In this document: positions 37,404-45,819 of the stretch, piece after piece
How the letters are laid out: every line of letters starts with the position of its first letter
How positions within the stretch are numbered: position 1 is the stretch's first letter
Origin: Paenibacillus fonticola DSM 21315
Lineage (GTDB): Bacteria > Bacillota > Bacilli > Paenibacillales > Paenibacillaceae
Reading direction: 5' to 3'
DNA length: 64,000 bases
Assembly (NCBI RefSeq): GCF_000381905.1
Contig: NZ_KB907258.1
Coordinates: 62,001-126,000 of the forward strand
The notes under the pieces: model-generated
Databases searched by the model: none
Told to the model about the DNA's origin: nothing
Seen by the model: the letters and a program-made list of their open reading frames with translations, nothing else
Position numbers and translations under genes: made by a program

Positions 37404-39175
37404 AATCGCTCCTCCAAATCAAATTTGCCTTCGTTCATCTTCCGAATCGTTTCCAGCGGAATCTTAGGCTCACGGTTAAAGTCCAGCAATCCGTTAATCT
37501 CCTGTTCCACATCGGTTAACTGAGTATAGCAATATCCCTGAATCAGCGGCGAATCGTGCATGGCTTTGATGACGGCATACACCCGCTTTTTGAAATCCGC
37601 CTCATCACTGGCGCCCGAGTAGCCCCAGCCGCTCGTTTCGCCTTTCTGAAAGGAAATCCCCCCAAACTCTGTCATCAGGATCGGCTGACCCTCATATTGA
37701 TAGCCTTTCACATAGACATCCCGATTTTGAGGTGCATCCAGCGCTGAATCGATTTGACTGTACTTTGCCACCAGCTTGCCGTAGTCCCATTGATAATCGT
37801 GAATAGTGCATAAATCCGACTGAACATGCTCCCAACCGTCATTCGAAATCACAAGCCGGGTTGTATCTAGCGATTTCGTCAGGTGGTACATAGCTATCGC
37901 ATGCTGGCGCTGTTGATCATCCACCTTGATGTTCGGAATACCCCAGCTTTCATTTAAAGGAACCCAAACGATAATGGACGGGCTGTTAAAATCACGGTTC
38001 ACTGCTTCAATCCATTCTGAAGTAAATTTCTGTACGTACTCCTCACTGAAGGCAAACGCGTTCGCCGCCTCTCCCCAGACCACAAGTCCCAATTTGTCGC
38101 ACCAGTATAGGAAACGTGGATCTTCAATTTTCTGATGCTTTCGGACGCCGTTAAACCCCATCAGCTTGGTCAGCTCTACATCCCTTTTCAATACATCGTC
38201 CGAAGGCGCGGTGAGAATGCCTCCCGGAAAATATCCCTGGTCCAGAACGGCCTTCATATAGAACGGCCGGTTGTTCAGGCACAGCTTACCGCTATCGACC
38301 GATACTTTACGCATTCCAAAATAGCTGTGTACGACATCGGTCTCGGTTCCGTTGACATAAATCCGATATTCTACGTCATACAAATTGGGATGCTCCGGGC
38401 TCCACCATCGTCCCATGCCGTGATCGTTAAAATCATGCAGCTCTATTCGGCGTTTTTGCTTGGCGGTGATCATTTTGCATTCATCATCCGCTATGACTTC
38501 ACCTTCAAAGGAGATACGAGTTCTGACCTTGATGTCCGTTTCGTCCGACCAGCCTGCGACGACAAATTGAATGCCGATCTCATTGCGGTCAATGTCTGGA
38601 TAATAAAAAACGCGGCTTAAATGAATTTGATCCACCGCTTCAATCCAGACCGACTGCCAGATGCCCGTCGTCGAAGTGTAAAAGATCAGTTCGGATTTTT
38701 CCTTCCAGAATTGTTTGCCGCGAGGCAAAGTGACGTCTTTGCTGTAATCACGCGCCTGCAGCGTGATATCGTCAGAACCGTCCCGGCGCAGCAGGTCCGT
38801 AATATCCGCTGAGAAGGGGGTGTGTCCCCCCCCATGGACAGCAGCCAGTTGCCCGTTCACCCAGACCCGGGCCTCATAATCAACGGCTCCAAAATGCAAA
38901 ATAATGCGCTTACCGTTCATCTCCCGTGGAATCTCGACTTTTCTTTTATACCAGACAGTGTCGTGAAATTCCGGAGTTCCAATTCCGCTCAGCTCGCTCT
39001 GATAACAGAACGGAACCTGAATCCGCTGCTCGAGAATCCTGTCCCCATACCATTGTTCAGCAAGTCCTACCTGCTCATCATCAAATTGAAATTGCCATTC
39101 TCCATTGAGGCTCATCCATGCGGATCGTTCAAATTGCGGGCGTGGATAGTCCTCCCGCGGATACATGCTGTTCAT
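37400..39175 (-). CDS. Glycoside hydrolase family 2 protein (second of two paralogues)
   Basis: A close paralogue of the neighbouring GH2 enzyme with the same plan: jelly roll, immunoglobulin-like domain and TIM barrel. The acid/base Glu is in VPLNESWG (about Glu409 from this start) and the nucleophile in LMTEFGG (about Glu503). No signal peptide. Start ATG 39175 has AGGAGAG 8 bases upstream. Shared long strings such as YCYTQLTD, LVISNDGWEH and ARVWVNGQ/CRVWVNGQ show a tandem duplication followed by substantial divergence. It lies 26 bases downstream of the binding-protein gene. Confidence 0.9.
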   Translation of the reverse strand: MNSMYPREDYPRPQFERSAWMSLNGEWQFQFDDEQVGLAEQWYGDRILEQRIQVPFCYQSELSGIGTPEFHDTVWYKRKVEIPREMNGKRIILHFGAVDYEARVWVNGQLAAVHGGGHTPFSADITDLLRRDGSDDITLQARDYSKDVTLPRGKQFWKEKSELIFYTSTTGIWQSVWIEAVDQIHLSRVFYYPDIDRNEIGIQFVVAGWSDETDIKVRTRISFEGEVIADDECKMITAKQKRRIELHDFNDHGMGRWWSPEHPNLYDVEYRIYVNGTETDVVHSYFGMRKVSVDSGKLCLNNRPFYMKAVLDQGYFPGGILTAPSDDVLKRDVELTKLMGFNGVRKHQKIEDPRFLYWCDKLGLVVWGEAANAFAFSEEYVQKFTSEWIEAVNRDFNSPSIIVWVPLNESWGIPNIKVDDQQRQHAIAMYHLTKSLDTTRLVISNDGWEHVQSDLCTIHDYQWDYGKLVAKYSQIDSALDAPQNRDVYVKGYQYEGQPILMTEFGGISFQKGETSGWGYSGASDEADFKKRVYAVIKAMHDSPLIQGYCYTQLTDVEQEINGLLDFNREPKIPLETIRKMNEGKFDLEERL

Positions 39176-39201
39176 GATGTTATCTCTCCTCACTCACTCA
39201 T

Positions 39202-40632
39202 TCAAAGGCCCAAACCAACGGCTTTGATTTCTTTTATAAAATTTTGCTCCATTTCATCAAGCGCTGCTTGGGGGGTCATCTCTTCCCTTAACACGGCCTG
39301 AATCGCATTCTCCATAATGTCACACAGCTTAGCGGAGACAAACGGCACGTCCGGATCGACCAGGATTTTGGCTCCCGACAAGGAGTCCAGCAATGCTGGA
39401 TACATCGGATTGGAGGCCAGCACCTCCGACCGATTGTAATTCGAGGTCCGGGTAGGATCCATTGTATTGTTGATTTTCAGCAACTCTCCATCCTTCGATG
39501 TTACGTACTCCAGAAATTTGTAGGTGGCTTCCGGATACTTCGCCGTATTGGTCATAGCTATAGCCCAGCCGCCCATCGTAGGGGAGCCTCCTGGCGTTAC
39601 GCCGTAGCCCACCTTGCCTTTGACCTTCGAGTTATCGCTTTCAATCGTGCTGTAAAGTCCCGGCCACTGTTCCATCATGGCGACCTCGCCGCTAGCGAAT
39701 AAGGCATTTGCTTCATCCCATCCTAATTGAAGCCACTCGGCTGGTGCGTACTTTTTCAGCTCCAGCATAGTTTCCATCGCTTTCAAGCCCGCTTCATTAT
39801 TGAACTCAGGTTTGAATTTCTCATCAACATCATTACCGCCGAAAGCGGCCAACCGGTTCTGCCATATCAAACGGCTATTGGTTTTGGAGGCCATGGAGCT
39901 GTATCCGTATTTGGTCGGAGAATCGGGATTGGACTTCTGTGTGAAAAACTCGGCTACCGTCAGGAAATCCTCAACAGTGGTCGGTACCGCCAGGTCCATG
40001 CCCGTTTTTTCCTTATACTGCTTTTGAATTTCCGGGTCCTCGAACAAATCTTTGCGATAGAAAAACAACTGTGAATCCGGTTTGTAAGGGAACGCTACCA
40101 TTCTACCTTTATAGAGGCCGTAACTCTCCCATAAGCTTGGAATGAAATCGTCAATATCCAGATTTGGACTGGCAATAGTATTAATGTACGGTTGCAGATC
40201 CTGAATAAGACCGCCCTCCGCATAGCCGTGAACATTCGCCACCGGCATCAGCACCGCATCGAAATGATGGCCGGTATTCAAATCCAATTGAATTTTTTCA
40301 ACGTCGTTTCCGGCAGGAAAACTCTGTATTTCAACCGTAGCCCCGGAGGCCTCTTCAAAATACTTCGCGGCATTCTTCAGTGCATCGGCAAAGTCTCCTG
40401 TACGTGTGGCAACCACAATCTTCTGGCCTGCATACTGACCGCCGAGTGTTCCGCCTCCGTTCAAGTCGGTTAATTTAATGCCGAGCACATCTGGAGCCTC
40501 CACCGTCACTTCCTTGAACTCGCCTTCCGGCTGGGGAGACTTGCCGGATTCAGTAGTTTTGGGGCTGCATGCACTAAGTACAATGGTTAATGTCAAAAAA
40601 CATAAAAGGATGACATTGAATTTTTTCTTCAT
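39202..40632 (-). CDS. Sugar ABC transporter extracellular solute-binding lipoprotein
   Basis: A family 1 solute-binding protein that captures oligosaccharide outside the membrane for the two permeases encoded upstream. The 476 residues begin with a lipoprotein signal (KKFNVILLCFLTLTIVLSAC; lipobox LSAC, lipidated Cys about residue 22). A Ser/Pro-rich linker follows, then a MalE-like fold with WQNRLAAFGG and GEVAMMEQWPGLY. It is in the order permease-permease-binding protein-GH2-GH2, an import-and-hydrolyse operon. Confidence 0.92.
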   Translation of the reverse strand: MKKKFNVILLCFLTLTIVLSACSPKTTESGKSPQPEGEFKEVTVEAPDVLGIKLTDLNGGGTLGGQYAGQKIVVATRTGDFADALKNAAKYFEEASGATVEIQSFPAGNDVEKIQLDLNTGHHFDAVLMPVANVHGYAEGGLIQDLQPYINTIASPNLDIDDFIPSLWESYGLYKGRMVAFPYKPDSQLFFYRKDLFEDPEIQKQYKEKTGMDLAVPTTVEDFLTVAEFFTQKSNPDSPTKYGYSSMASKTNSRLIWQNRLAAFGGNDVDEKFKPEFNNEAGLKAMETMLELKKYAPAEWLQLGWDEANALFASGEVAMMEQWPGLYSTIESDNSKVKGKVGYGVTPGGSPTMGGWAIAMTNTAKYPEATYKFLEYVTSKDGELLKINNTMDPTRTSNYNRSEVLASNPMYPALLDSLSGAKILVDPDVPFVSAKLCDIMENAIQAVLREEMTPQAALDEMEQNFIKEIKAVGLGL

Positions 40633-40688
40633 GAAAACATTCCTCCCGTAATAGTTAAATGAGCCTGGGCCGAACTGGCACCGATTTT

Positions 40689-41522
40689 TTATCCCTTTAC
40701 CGCGCCTGCCGTAATTCCAGCCTGCACATATTTTTGCGTCGTTAGTGCGAGAATAAGCGCTGGGATGAAAGCGATCGTTCCGGCTGCAGCCAGGGTTCCA
40801 AATGGCGTATCTTTTTGCAATTGAATCATTCCGCTAATTCCGAGCGGAAGTGTTTTGTTCTGATCAGTAAAAATCAATACAAGCGAAAGGCTAAACTCAT
40901 TGTACGCGGCCAGAAATACCAGAATAGCAGCCACAACAATCCCTGGAACGATAAGGGGCAGCGCGATTCTCCAGTAGGTGCCAAACTCACTGCAGCCATC
41001 GATCTTGGCCGCTTCAAACATCTCGGTTGGCAGTTCGTCAAAGAATCCCATAAACAACCAAATGGCCAGCGGAAGCGCGGCAGTGATATACACGATAATG
41101 AGCCCGAACAATGTGTCGAGTATCCCCAGCCTTTGAAAGATAATATAATACGGAATAATAAACACCAGTCCAGGAACCATACGCATCACAATAATGGCAT
41201 ACTGCCAAAAAGCACGTCCCTTGAACTTAAAGCGTGAAAATCCATATCCGGCAAAGGTAGCGACGATAATGGCACACAATGTGGTGGTGACGGATACGAT
41301 CAGGCTGTTGATAAAATACGTACCGATTTGATGCTTTGTAAAAACCTCGGCATAATTTTGCAAACTCCAGCTGGAAGGAAAAAATTCAGGGGGTACCTTC
41401 ATAATTTGTCCGGCCGATTTAAACGAGGTCGTAACAGCCCAATAGATGGGAAATAAAAATACAATTACAAACAGAGCAAGCAGCAGGTAGAGTATGACTT
41501 TTTCGACATTTTGTTTTCGCAC
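40689..41522 (-). CDS. Carbohydrate ABC transporter permease, MalG type
   Basis: The 277-residue inner-membrane permease has six predicted helices. The cytoplasmic EAA loop that contacts the ATPase reads EAAKIDGCSEFGTYWRIALPLIVPG. The N-terminal segment and the C-terminal TQKYVQAGITAGAVKG are typical of MalG/CUT1 permeases. No ATP-binding subunit is encoded in the cluster, so a shared MsmX-type ATPase elsewhere is inferred. Confidence 0.93.
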   Translation of the reverse strand: MRKQNVEKVILYLLLALFVIVFLFPIYWAVTTSFKSAGQIMKVPPEFFPSSWSLQNYAEVFTKHQIGTYFINSLIVSVTTTLCAIIVATFAGYGFSRFKFKGRAFWQYAIIVMRMVPGLVFIIPYYIIFQRLGILDTLFGLIIVYITAALPLAIWLFMGFFDELPTEMFEAAKIDGCSEFGTYWRIALPLIVPGIVVAAILVFLAAYNEFSLSLVLIFTDQNKTLPLGISGMIQLQKDTPFGTLAAAGTIAFIPALILALTTQKYVQAGITAGAVKG

Positions 41523-41536
41523 AGTTATCCCCCTTG

Positions 41537-42439
41537 CTACTGCCGATCTTTTCGAATTAGTTTCAGGAATATAAGCGTAACTACAATGATAATGACAAAG
41601 AAAATTATGGCTCCTGCAGAACCCGCCCCCACATTCATATACCGGAAAGCGGTTTTGTATATCATCGTTCCCATTGTCTCTGTCGTGTCTCCGGGGCCGC
41701 CATCAGTCAAAATCATGATGGAGTCGAAAATTTTCAAAGCATCCATTACACGCAAGGAAACGACTAGGGCAATGAAATTCCGGATCAGAGGAAGCGTTAT
41801 CTTAAAAAAGACTTTCACGCGATTGGCCCCGTCTATAAATGCACTTTCATAAATATCCCGCGGCACTGTTTGTAAAGCGGCGATCAGAATCAACATACAA
41901 AAGGGCGTCGCTCCCCAGACATCAATAATGATGACTGCGATTTTCGCAGGGAGTGTCTCCCCCGTCCAAGCAACTGCTTTCAGACCCAAAGCTTCAATGA
42001 GGTAATTAATAGGGCCATATATGGCGCCGAACATAATTTTCCACATGGTGGTTGATACAACAGGCGCCAGCATCATGGGCAGAATAAACAGACTCTTGAA
42101 GATTTTTGTCTGCCTGCTTACCTTCTCATTGTTTAGAGTTAGCGCCAGTATCATCCCCAACGTCACATTCAGCAATACGGTAAAGAAGGTAAAAACCATC
42201 GTCCAACCGATGGACTTCATAAAAGGACCGTTAGTCAACATATATTTGTAATTGTCTAACCCAGTCATCCGAATCATCGTATTAGGCAAAGATAAGTTAT
42301 AGTTCAATAAGCTGATGTAAATGGAGTAAAACAATGGAACGATGGCCAATAAAGTGATGAGTATAACAGCTGGTCCGATAAAGACATAGGGTAGTGCTCG
42401 CTCGGATATTTTTTTAACAGCCCCCGTTTCTTGCTTCAT
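41537..42439 (-). CDS. Carbohydrate ABC transporter permease, MalF type
   Basis: The first gene of the sugar operon. About 300 residues with six helices and the EAA loop ESAFIDGANRVKVFFKITLPLIRN. Start ATG 42439 (MKQETGAVKK) is preceded by GAAGGTGA at good spacing; the frame is open 13 codons further. The 302-base gap upstream, shared with the divergent regulator, carries a palindromic operator and promoters. Confidence 0.92.
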   Translation of the reverse strand: MKQETGAVKKISERALPYVFIGPAVILITLLAIVPLFYSIYISLLNYNLSLPNTMIRMTGLDNYKYMLTNGPFMKSIGWTMVFTFFTVLLNVTLGMILALTLNNEKVSRQTKIFKSLFILPMMLAPVVSTTMWKIMFGAIYGPINYLIEALGLKAVAWTGETLPAKIAVIIIDVWGATPFCMLILIAALQTVPRDIYESAFIDGANRVKVFFKITLPLIRNFIALVVSLRVMDALKIFDSIMILTDGGPGDTTETMGTMIYKTAFRYMNVGAGSAGAIIFFVIIIVVTLIFLKLIRKDRQ

Positions 42440-42577
42440 GAAATGTTCACCTTCATTCCCCTTTGGATACGCTCTCACTTTTCAAAAGATAGCTTACAGC
42501 TAAACTCCTTCTTCTAAGAATTTTATTTTCCCCGTTCACCACCTAACTGAAAAATTTTATATTGCCTGTTCACACAA

Positions 42578-42753
42578 TATATACTAATATACTTTAATAT
42601 AATTATATATACTAAATATAGTATAAAGTTTTGTTTTTTCGACATTTTCCCCTGTTTTAGAACATAATTCGACGATTCAAACAGTATATTCACCTCAGTT
42701 TTTGGATAGGTAGACTTTGTTGTATGCTATCTATATAATCAACTTAGTATATA
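42578..42753. promoter_or_regulatory. Operator sites in the sugar-cluster divergent promoter region
   Basis: A perfect inverted repeat TATACTA-AATA-TAGTATA lies at 42608-42625. TATATACTAA is also present at 42578-42587 and 42606-42615, and in reverse (TTAGTATATA) at 42744-42753, beside the regulator's start site. A regulator dimer could therefore bind at both the permease and regulator promoters. Binding is inferred from symmetry and position. Confidence 0.55.
42711..42739 (+). promoter_or_regulatory. Candidate promoter of the GntR/LacI-type regulator
   Basis: TAGACT (-35, 42711-42716) and a perfect TATAAT (-10, 42734-42739) are 17 bases apart. The reversed half-operator at 42744-42753 lies on the start site, as expected for autorepression. 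Confidence 0.5.
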
Positions 42754-42780
42754 AATTAAATTTAGGTGTGATCATTCAAT

Positions 42781-43833
42781 ATGAAAGAACAACCTCTATA
42801 CAAACAGATTCAGGAGAAAATTAAGGAACAGGTTAGGCTGGGCATTCTTCGGCCGGGAGATCGGGTAGGCTCAGAGAAGGAATTGTCCCAATTGTATCGC
42901 GTCAGTCAAATTACGACCAAAAACGCCCTGATCGGCCTCGCTGAGGAGGGTTGGGTTAACCGGATCCAGGGAAAAGGGACCTTCGTCTCGCCTCAATCCG
43001 CGCAAATGCGTCCCGCACCCGCCAGTCCGACCTTGATCGGAGTTATCTTTCCAAGCATGAAAACACGGGTGGATCAGCAATTACTTAACTTTATCGAACA
43101 ATATGCCTATGAGGAAGGATTTCAGATTTTACTGCGGATAACTAGGGAATCGGCGGAGGGAGAAACGCAATCCGTTCGGCAACTCATGGATATGGGGATC
43201 AAGGGCCTGATTATTTTCCCGACCGAAGCGGAGATTTACAACGAAACCATCATTCAGCTGTCATTCGACAAATTTCCCGTCGTGTTGATTGACCGATTCT
43301 TTAAAAACATTCGTGTCTCCCGTGTAACCACGGATAACATCCAGGGAACCTTTGACGCCATCACCTATTTGTTGAATAAAGGGCACCGGCATATCGCCTA
43401 CATTTCGCCTGAAATCACGAACTCGGTCACCGAAGACCGGGCTGCCGGTTATGAGAATGCCTATTTGGAACAGCAATTCCCCATCGACAAGACGCTTTGG
43501 TGCTTACTGAGCTTGCAAACGATTCAGCAAGGCCGGGCAAAGGATGAAATCGCTGAGTTTTTAAAAGAAAGAGAGCATGTTACGGCTATTTTCACTGTAA
43601 ATGTCCAGCTGGCCCATTTTGTTTACAACTATTTAAGGGATTATGATCTTTTGGACCGCATTGAGCTTATTACCTTCGACGATCCCGAGTTGCCGGACGT
43701 TTCTTATGTAGCACAAAACATTGAGGAAATCAGTCAAAAAAGCATTGAGTTTCTAAAAATCCAGCTCCAGGGAACGGAAGCGCCGCTACAGCATCTTGAA
43801 CCCGCAACGCTCCGCCTGAAAAACGAATCATAA
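42781..43833 (+). CDS. GntR/LacI hybrid transcriptional regulator (AraR-like)
   Basis: A sugar-responsive repressor with a GntR winged helix-turn-helix at residues 1-72 (LYKQIQEKIKEQVRLGILRPGDRVGSEKEL; VNRIQGKGTFV). It is fused to a LacI-type periplasmic-binding effector domain (about 80-345: LIGVIFPSM, RFFKNIRVSRVTTDNIQG, GHRHIAYISP, LITFDDPEL). 350 residues, as in AraR and related regulators. It is divergent from the permease-GH2 operon and most likely controls it together with its own gene. Confidence 0.92.
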   Translation: MKEQPLYKQIQEKIKEQVRLGILRPGDRVGSEKELSQLYRVSQITTKNALIGLAEEGWVNRIQGKGTFVSPQSAQMRPAPASPTLIGVIFPSMKTRVDQQLLNFIEQYAYEEGFQILLRITRESAEGETQSVRQLMDMGIKGLIIFPTEAEIYNETIIQLSFDKFPVVLIDRFFKNIRVSRVTTDNIQGTFDAITYLLNKGHRHIAYISPEITNSVTEDRAAGYENAYLEQQFPIDKTLWCLLSLQTIQQGRAKDEIAEFLKEREHVTAIFTVNVQLAHFVYNYLRDYDLLDRIELITFDDPELPDVSYVAQNIEEISQKSIEFLKIQLQGTEAPLQHLEPATLRLKNES

Positions 43834-43861
43834 CCCTGAGGCTCCTCACCTATTAACGCTC

Positions 43862-43937
43862 AAAAAAGCCATACCCCCTTTCACCTACAGAATGTGCTAA
43901 CTAAACATCATTCTAAAGAAAGGATTGGGTATGGCTT
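43862..43937 (-). terminator. Long branched hairpin terminator behind hemolysin III gene
   Basis: AAGCCATACCC (43866-43876) pairs with GGGTATGGCTT (43927-43937), with inner stems CCTTTC/GAAAGG and AGAATG/CATTCT, making a hairpin of about 70 bases. On the minus strand six T residues follow. It lies between the converging regulator and hlyIII genes and is longer than an ordinary terminator. Confidence 0.65.
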
Positions 43938-44048
43938 CGTTAACGATTAGCTGCTGAAATTTAACGAACGGAATGAAGTCGCCAAACTTGAAAGCAAGGC
44001 TCTAAAACCAAATTGCTCTTCACTATCTACGCTAATTATCGGTTATCA

Positions 44049-44687
44049 CTACAGCAGGTACAATAAAATTGCAAAGAAATGCGTCACACTTCCCGCCAGA
44101 ACGAACAGATGCCAGATGGCGTGATGGTAAGGAAATGCCCGCCACACATAAAATATCGTACCTAATGAATAGAGAATCCCACCGGCTACAAGCAGCGCCA
44201 TTCCCCCAAACGGTACAGCAGCGGTTAACGGTCCCCAAGCAATGACGATCAGCCAACCCATAATGAGATAGAAAAACGTGGACAGGAACAAGAACCGTTT
44301 CACAAAAAAGGCTTTAAATACAACGCCAAGCAGGGCAATCCCCCATATTGTCCCGAATAAGCTCCAGCCGAGCGGGCCGCGAATAGCTACGAGCAAAAAC
44401 GGAGTGTACGTACCGGCGATGTAAATATAGATGGAGGAATGATCGAAAAACTCGAACAAGTCCTTTACTTTGCCTTCCTTGAAACTGTGCACTAACGTTG
44501 AGCTCATATAGAGCAGCAGCATGCTGACACCATATATGGTGAAACTGACAATATGCCAAGCAGTGCCTTTTATACTGGAAAAAACGATCAACAGTACAAG
44601 CGCCGCCACACTAAGAAGAGCTCCAATCCCGTGAGTGATGGCATTGGCGATTTCCTCCCTGCGCGGATAAGTATGCGTATTGGCCAT
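44049..44687 (-). CDS. Hemolysin III family (PAQR/YqfA) membrane protein
   Basis: A seven-helix integral membrane protein of the PAQR-like hemolysin III family. Despite the name its normal role is unclear, probably membrane lipid homeostasis. The 212 residues start EEIANAITHGIGALLSVAALVLL and contain DHSSIYIYIAGTYTPF, GWSLFGTIWGIAL and the C-terminal AIWHLFVLAGSVTHFFAI. The His/Asp residues of the predicted metal site are present. It follows ftsY on the same strand. Confidence 0.9.
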   Translation of the reverse strand: MANTHTYPRREEIANAITHGIGALLSVAALVLLIVFSSIKGTAWHIVSFTIYGVSMLLLYMSSTLVHSFKEGKVKDLFEFFDHSSIYIYIAGTYTPFLLVAIRGPLGWSLFGTIWGIALLGVVFKAFFVKRFLFLSTFFYLIMGWLIVIAWGPLTAAVPFGGMALLVAGGILYSLGTIFYVWRAFPYHHAIWHLFVLAGSVTHFFAILLYLL

Positions 44688-44733
44688 ACTGTATCGCCTC
44701 CTATCATTTTGGTATCTTCTCTCTAATCCTCCG

Positions 44734-45738
44734 CTACTCGCCGCTGGCTCCGCCAGCTTCTTCCTCTTCCTGAATCAGGCCAGCAAACAGGCCGTGCACG
44801 AATTGCTCGGAATCAAAACGCTGTAAATCCTCCATCTTCTCTCCAAGACCAACGAACTTCACCGGCAGACTCAGCTCTTGACGAATCGCGACTACGATGC
44901 CGCCTTTGGCTGTACCATCAAGCTTTGTTAACACTAGGCCGGTAACACCGCTCTTCTCACCGAACAGTTTTGCCTGGCTGAGCGCATTCTGCCCGGTCGT
45001 TGCATCAAGCACCATCAGCACTTCATGGGGGGCATCCGGAATTTCACGCTGAATGACCCGATAGATTTTATTCAGTTCTTCCATCAAATTTGACTTGTTC
45101 TGCAAGCGGCCAGCCGTATCACATAGCAAAATATCAACTCCGCGCTGCTTCGCAGCTTGTACAGCATCAAACATAACCGCAGCCGGATCGGAACCCGCTT
45201 GCTGCTTGACCACGTCTACGCCGACACGCTCGCCCCATACTTCAAGCTGCTCAATCGCTCCCGCGCGGAACGTATCTCCGGCCGCAAGAAGCACTTTCTT
45301 GCCCTGCTGCTTATAATGATGCGCCAGCTTGCCGATCGTCGTCGTCTTTCCGACGCCATTCACCCCAACAAACAGGAAGACACTGATGCCATTAGGATTC
45401 AGTTTCAATTCGTTATCTTCGTCACCGCGAAGCAGTTCGATCAGCTTCTCCGACAGGATTGGCTGCAGCTCGGAAGCCTCTTCGATTCGCCGCTTCTTCA
45501 CTTCACTGCGCAGATCGTCGATCAATGACATGACTGTATTCACACCGACATCAGCACCGATTAATATCTCTTCCAATTCCTCGAAAAAATCTTCATCTAT
45601 TTTCTTACGGCGAGTGACCAGCTCAGTCACTTTCTCTACGAAGCCTTTGCGGCTTTTCTCAAGCCCGTCTTTAAATTGCTTTGTTACCGTCTCCGTTTTG
45701 GAGGCGATGCTGTCTTTCAATTTCTTAAAGAAACTCAT
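44734..45738 (-). CDS. ftsY: Signal recognition particle receptor FtsY
   Basis: FtsY is the SRP receptor GTPase that hands ribosome-nascent chains to SecYEG. 334 residues with only a short N-terminal A region, as usual in Firmicutes. An NG domain follows, with Walker [11 protein letters not shown] (about 125-134), [19 protein letters not shown] and [13 protein letters not shown]. It lies 81 bases after smc. In B. subtilis ylxM-ffh follows directly; here hlyIII and the sugar cluster intervene. Confidence 0.97.
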   Translation of the reverse strand: MSFFKKLKDSIASKTETVTKQFKDGLEKSRKGFVEKVTELVTRRKKIDEDFFEELEEILIGADVGVNTVMSLIDDLRSEVKKRRIEEASELQPILSEKLIELLRGDEDNELKLNPNGISVFLFVGVNGVGKTTTIGKLAHHYKQQGKKVLLAAGDTFRAGAIEQLEVWGERVGVDVVKQQAGSDPAAVMFDAVQAAKQRGVDILLCDTAGRLQNKSNLMEELNKIYRVIQREIPDAPHEVLMVLDATTGQNALSQAKLFGEKSGVTGLVLTKLDGTAKGGIVVAIRQELSLPVKFVGLGEKMEDLQRFDSEQFVHGLFAGLIQEEEEAGGASGE

Positions 45739-45819
45739 GTGGTTCCTCCCTTAGATCATCCTATCGAGATCGATCGCAAAAATACCTCTATTGTTCTCAT
45801 TATGCCACGGCTGGGTCGC

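Noticed and set aside
35622-39193. GH2 duplication as an assembly artefact
   Set aside because: The two copies differ throughout at both the nucleotide and protein level and have different lengths, so they are genuine paralogues.
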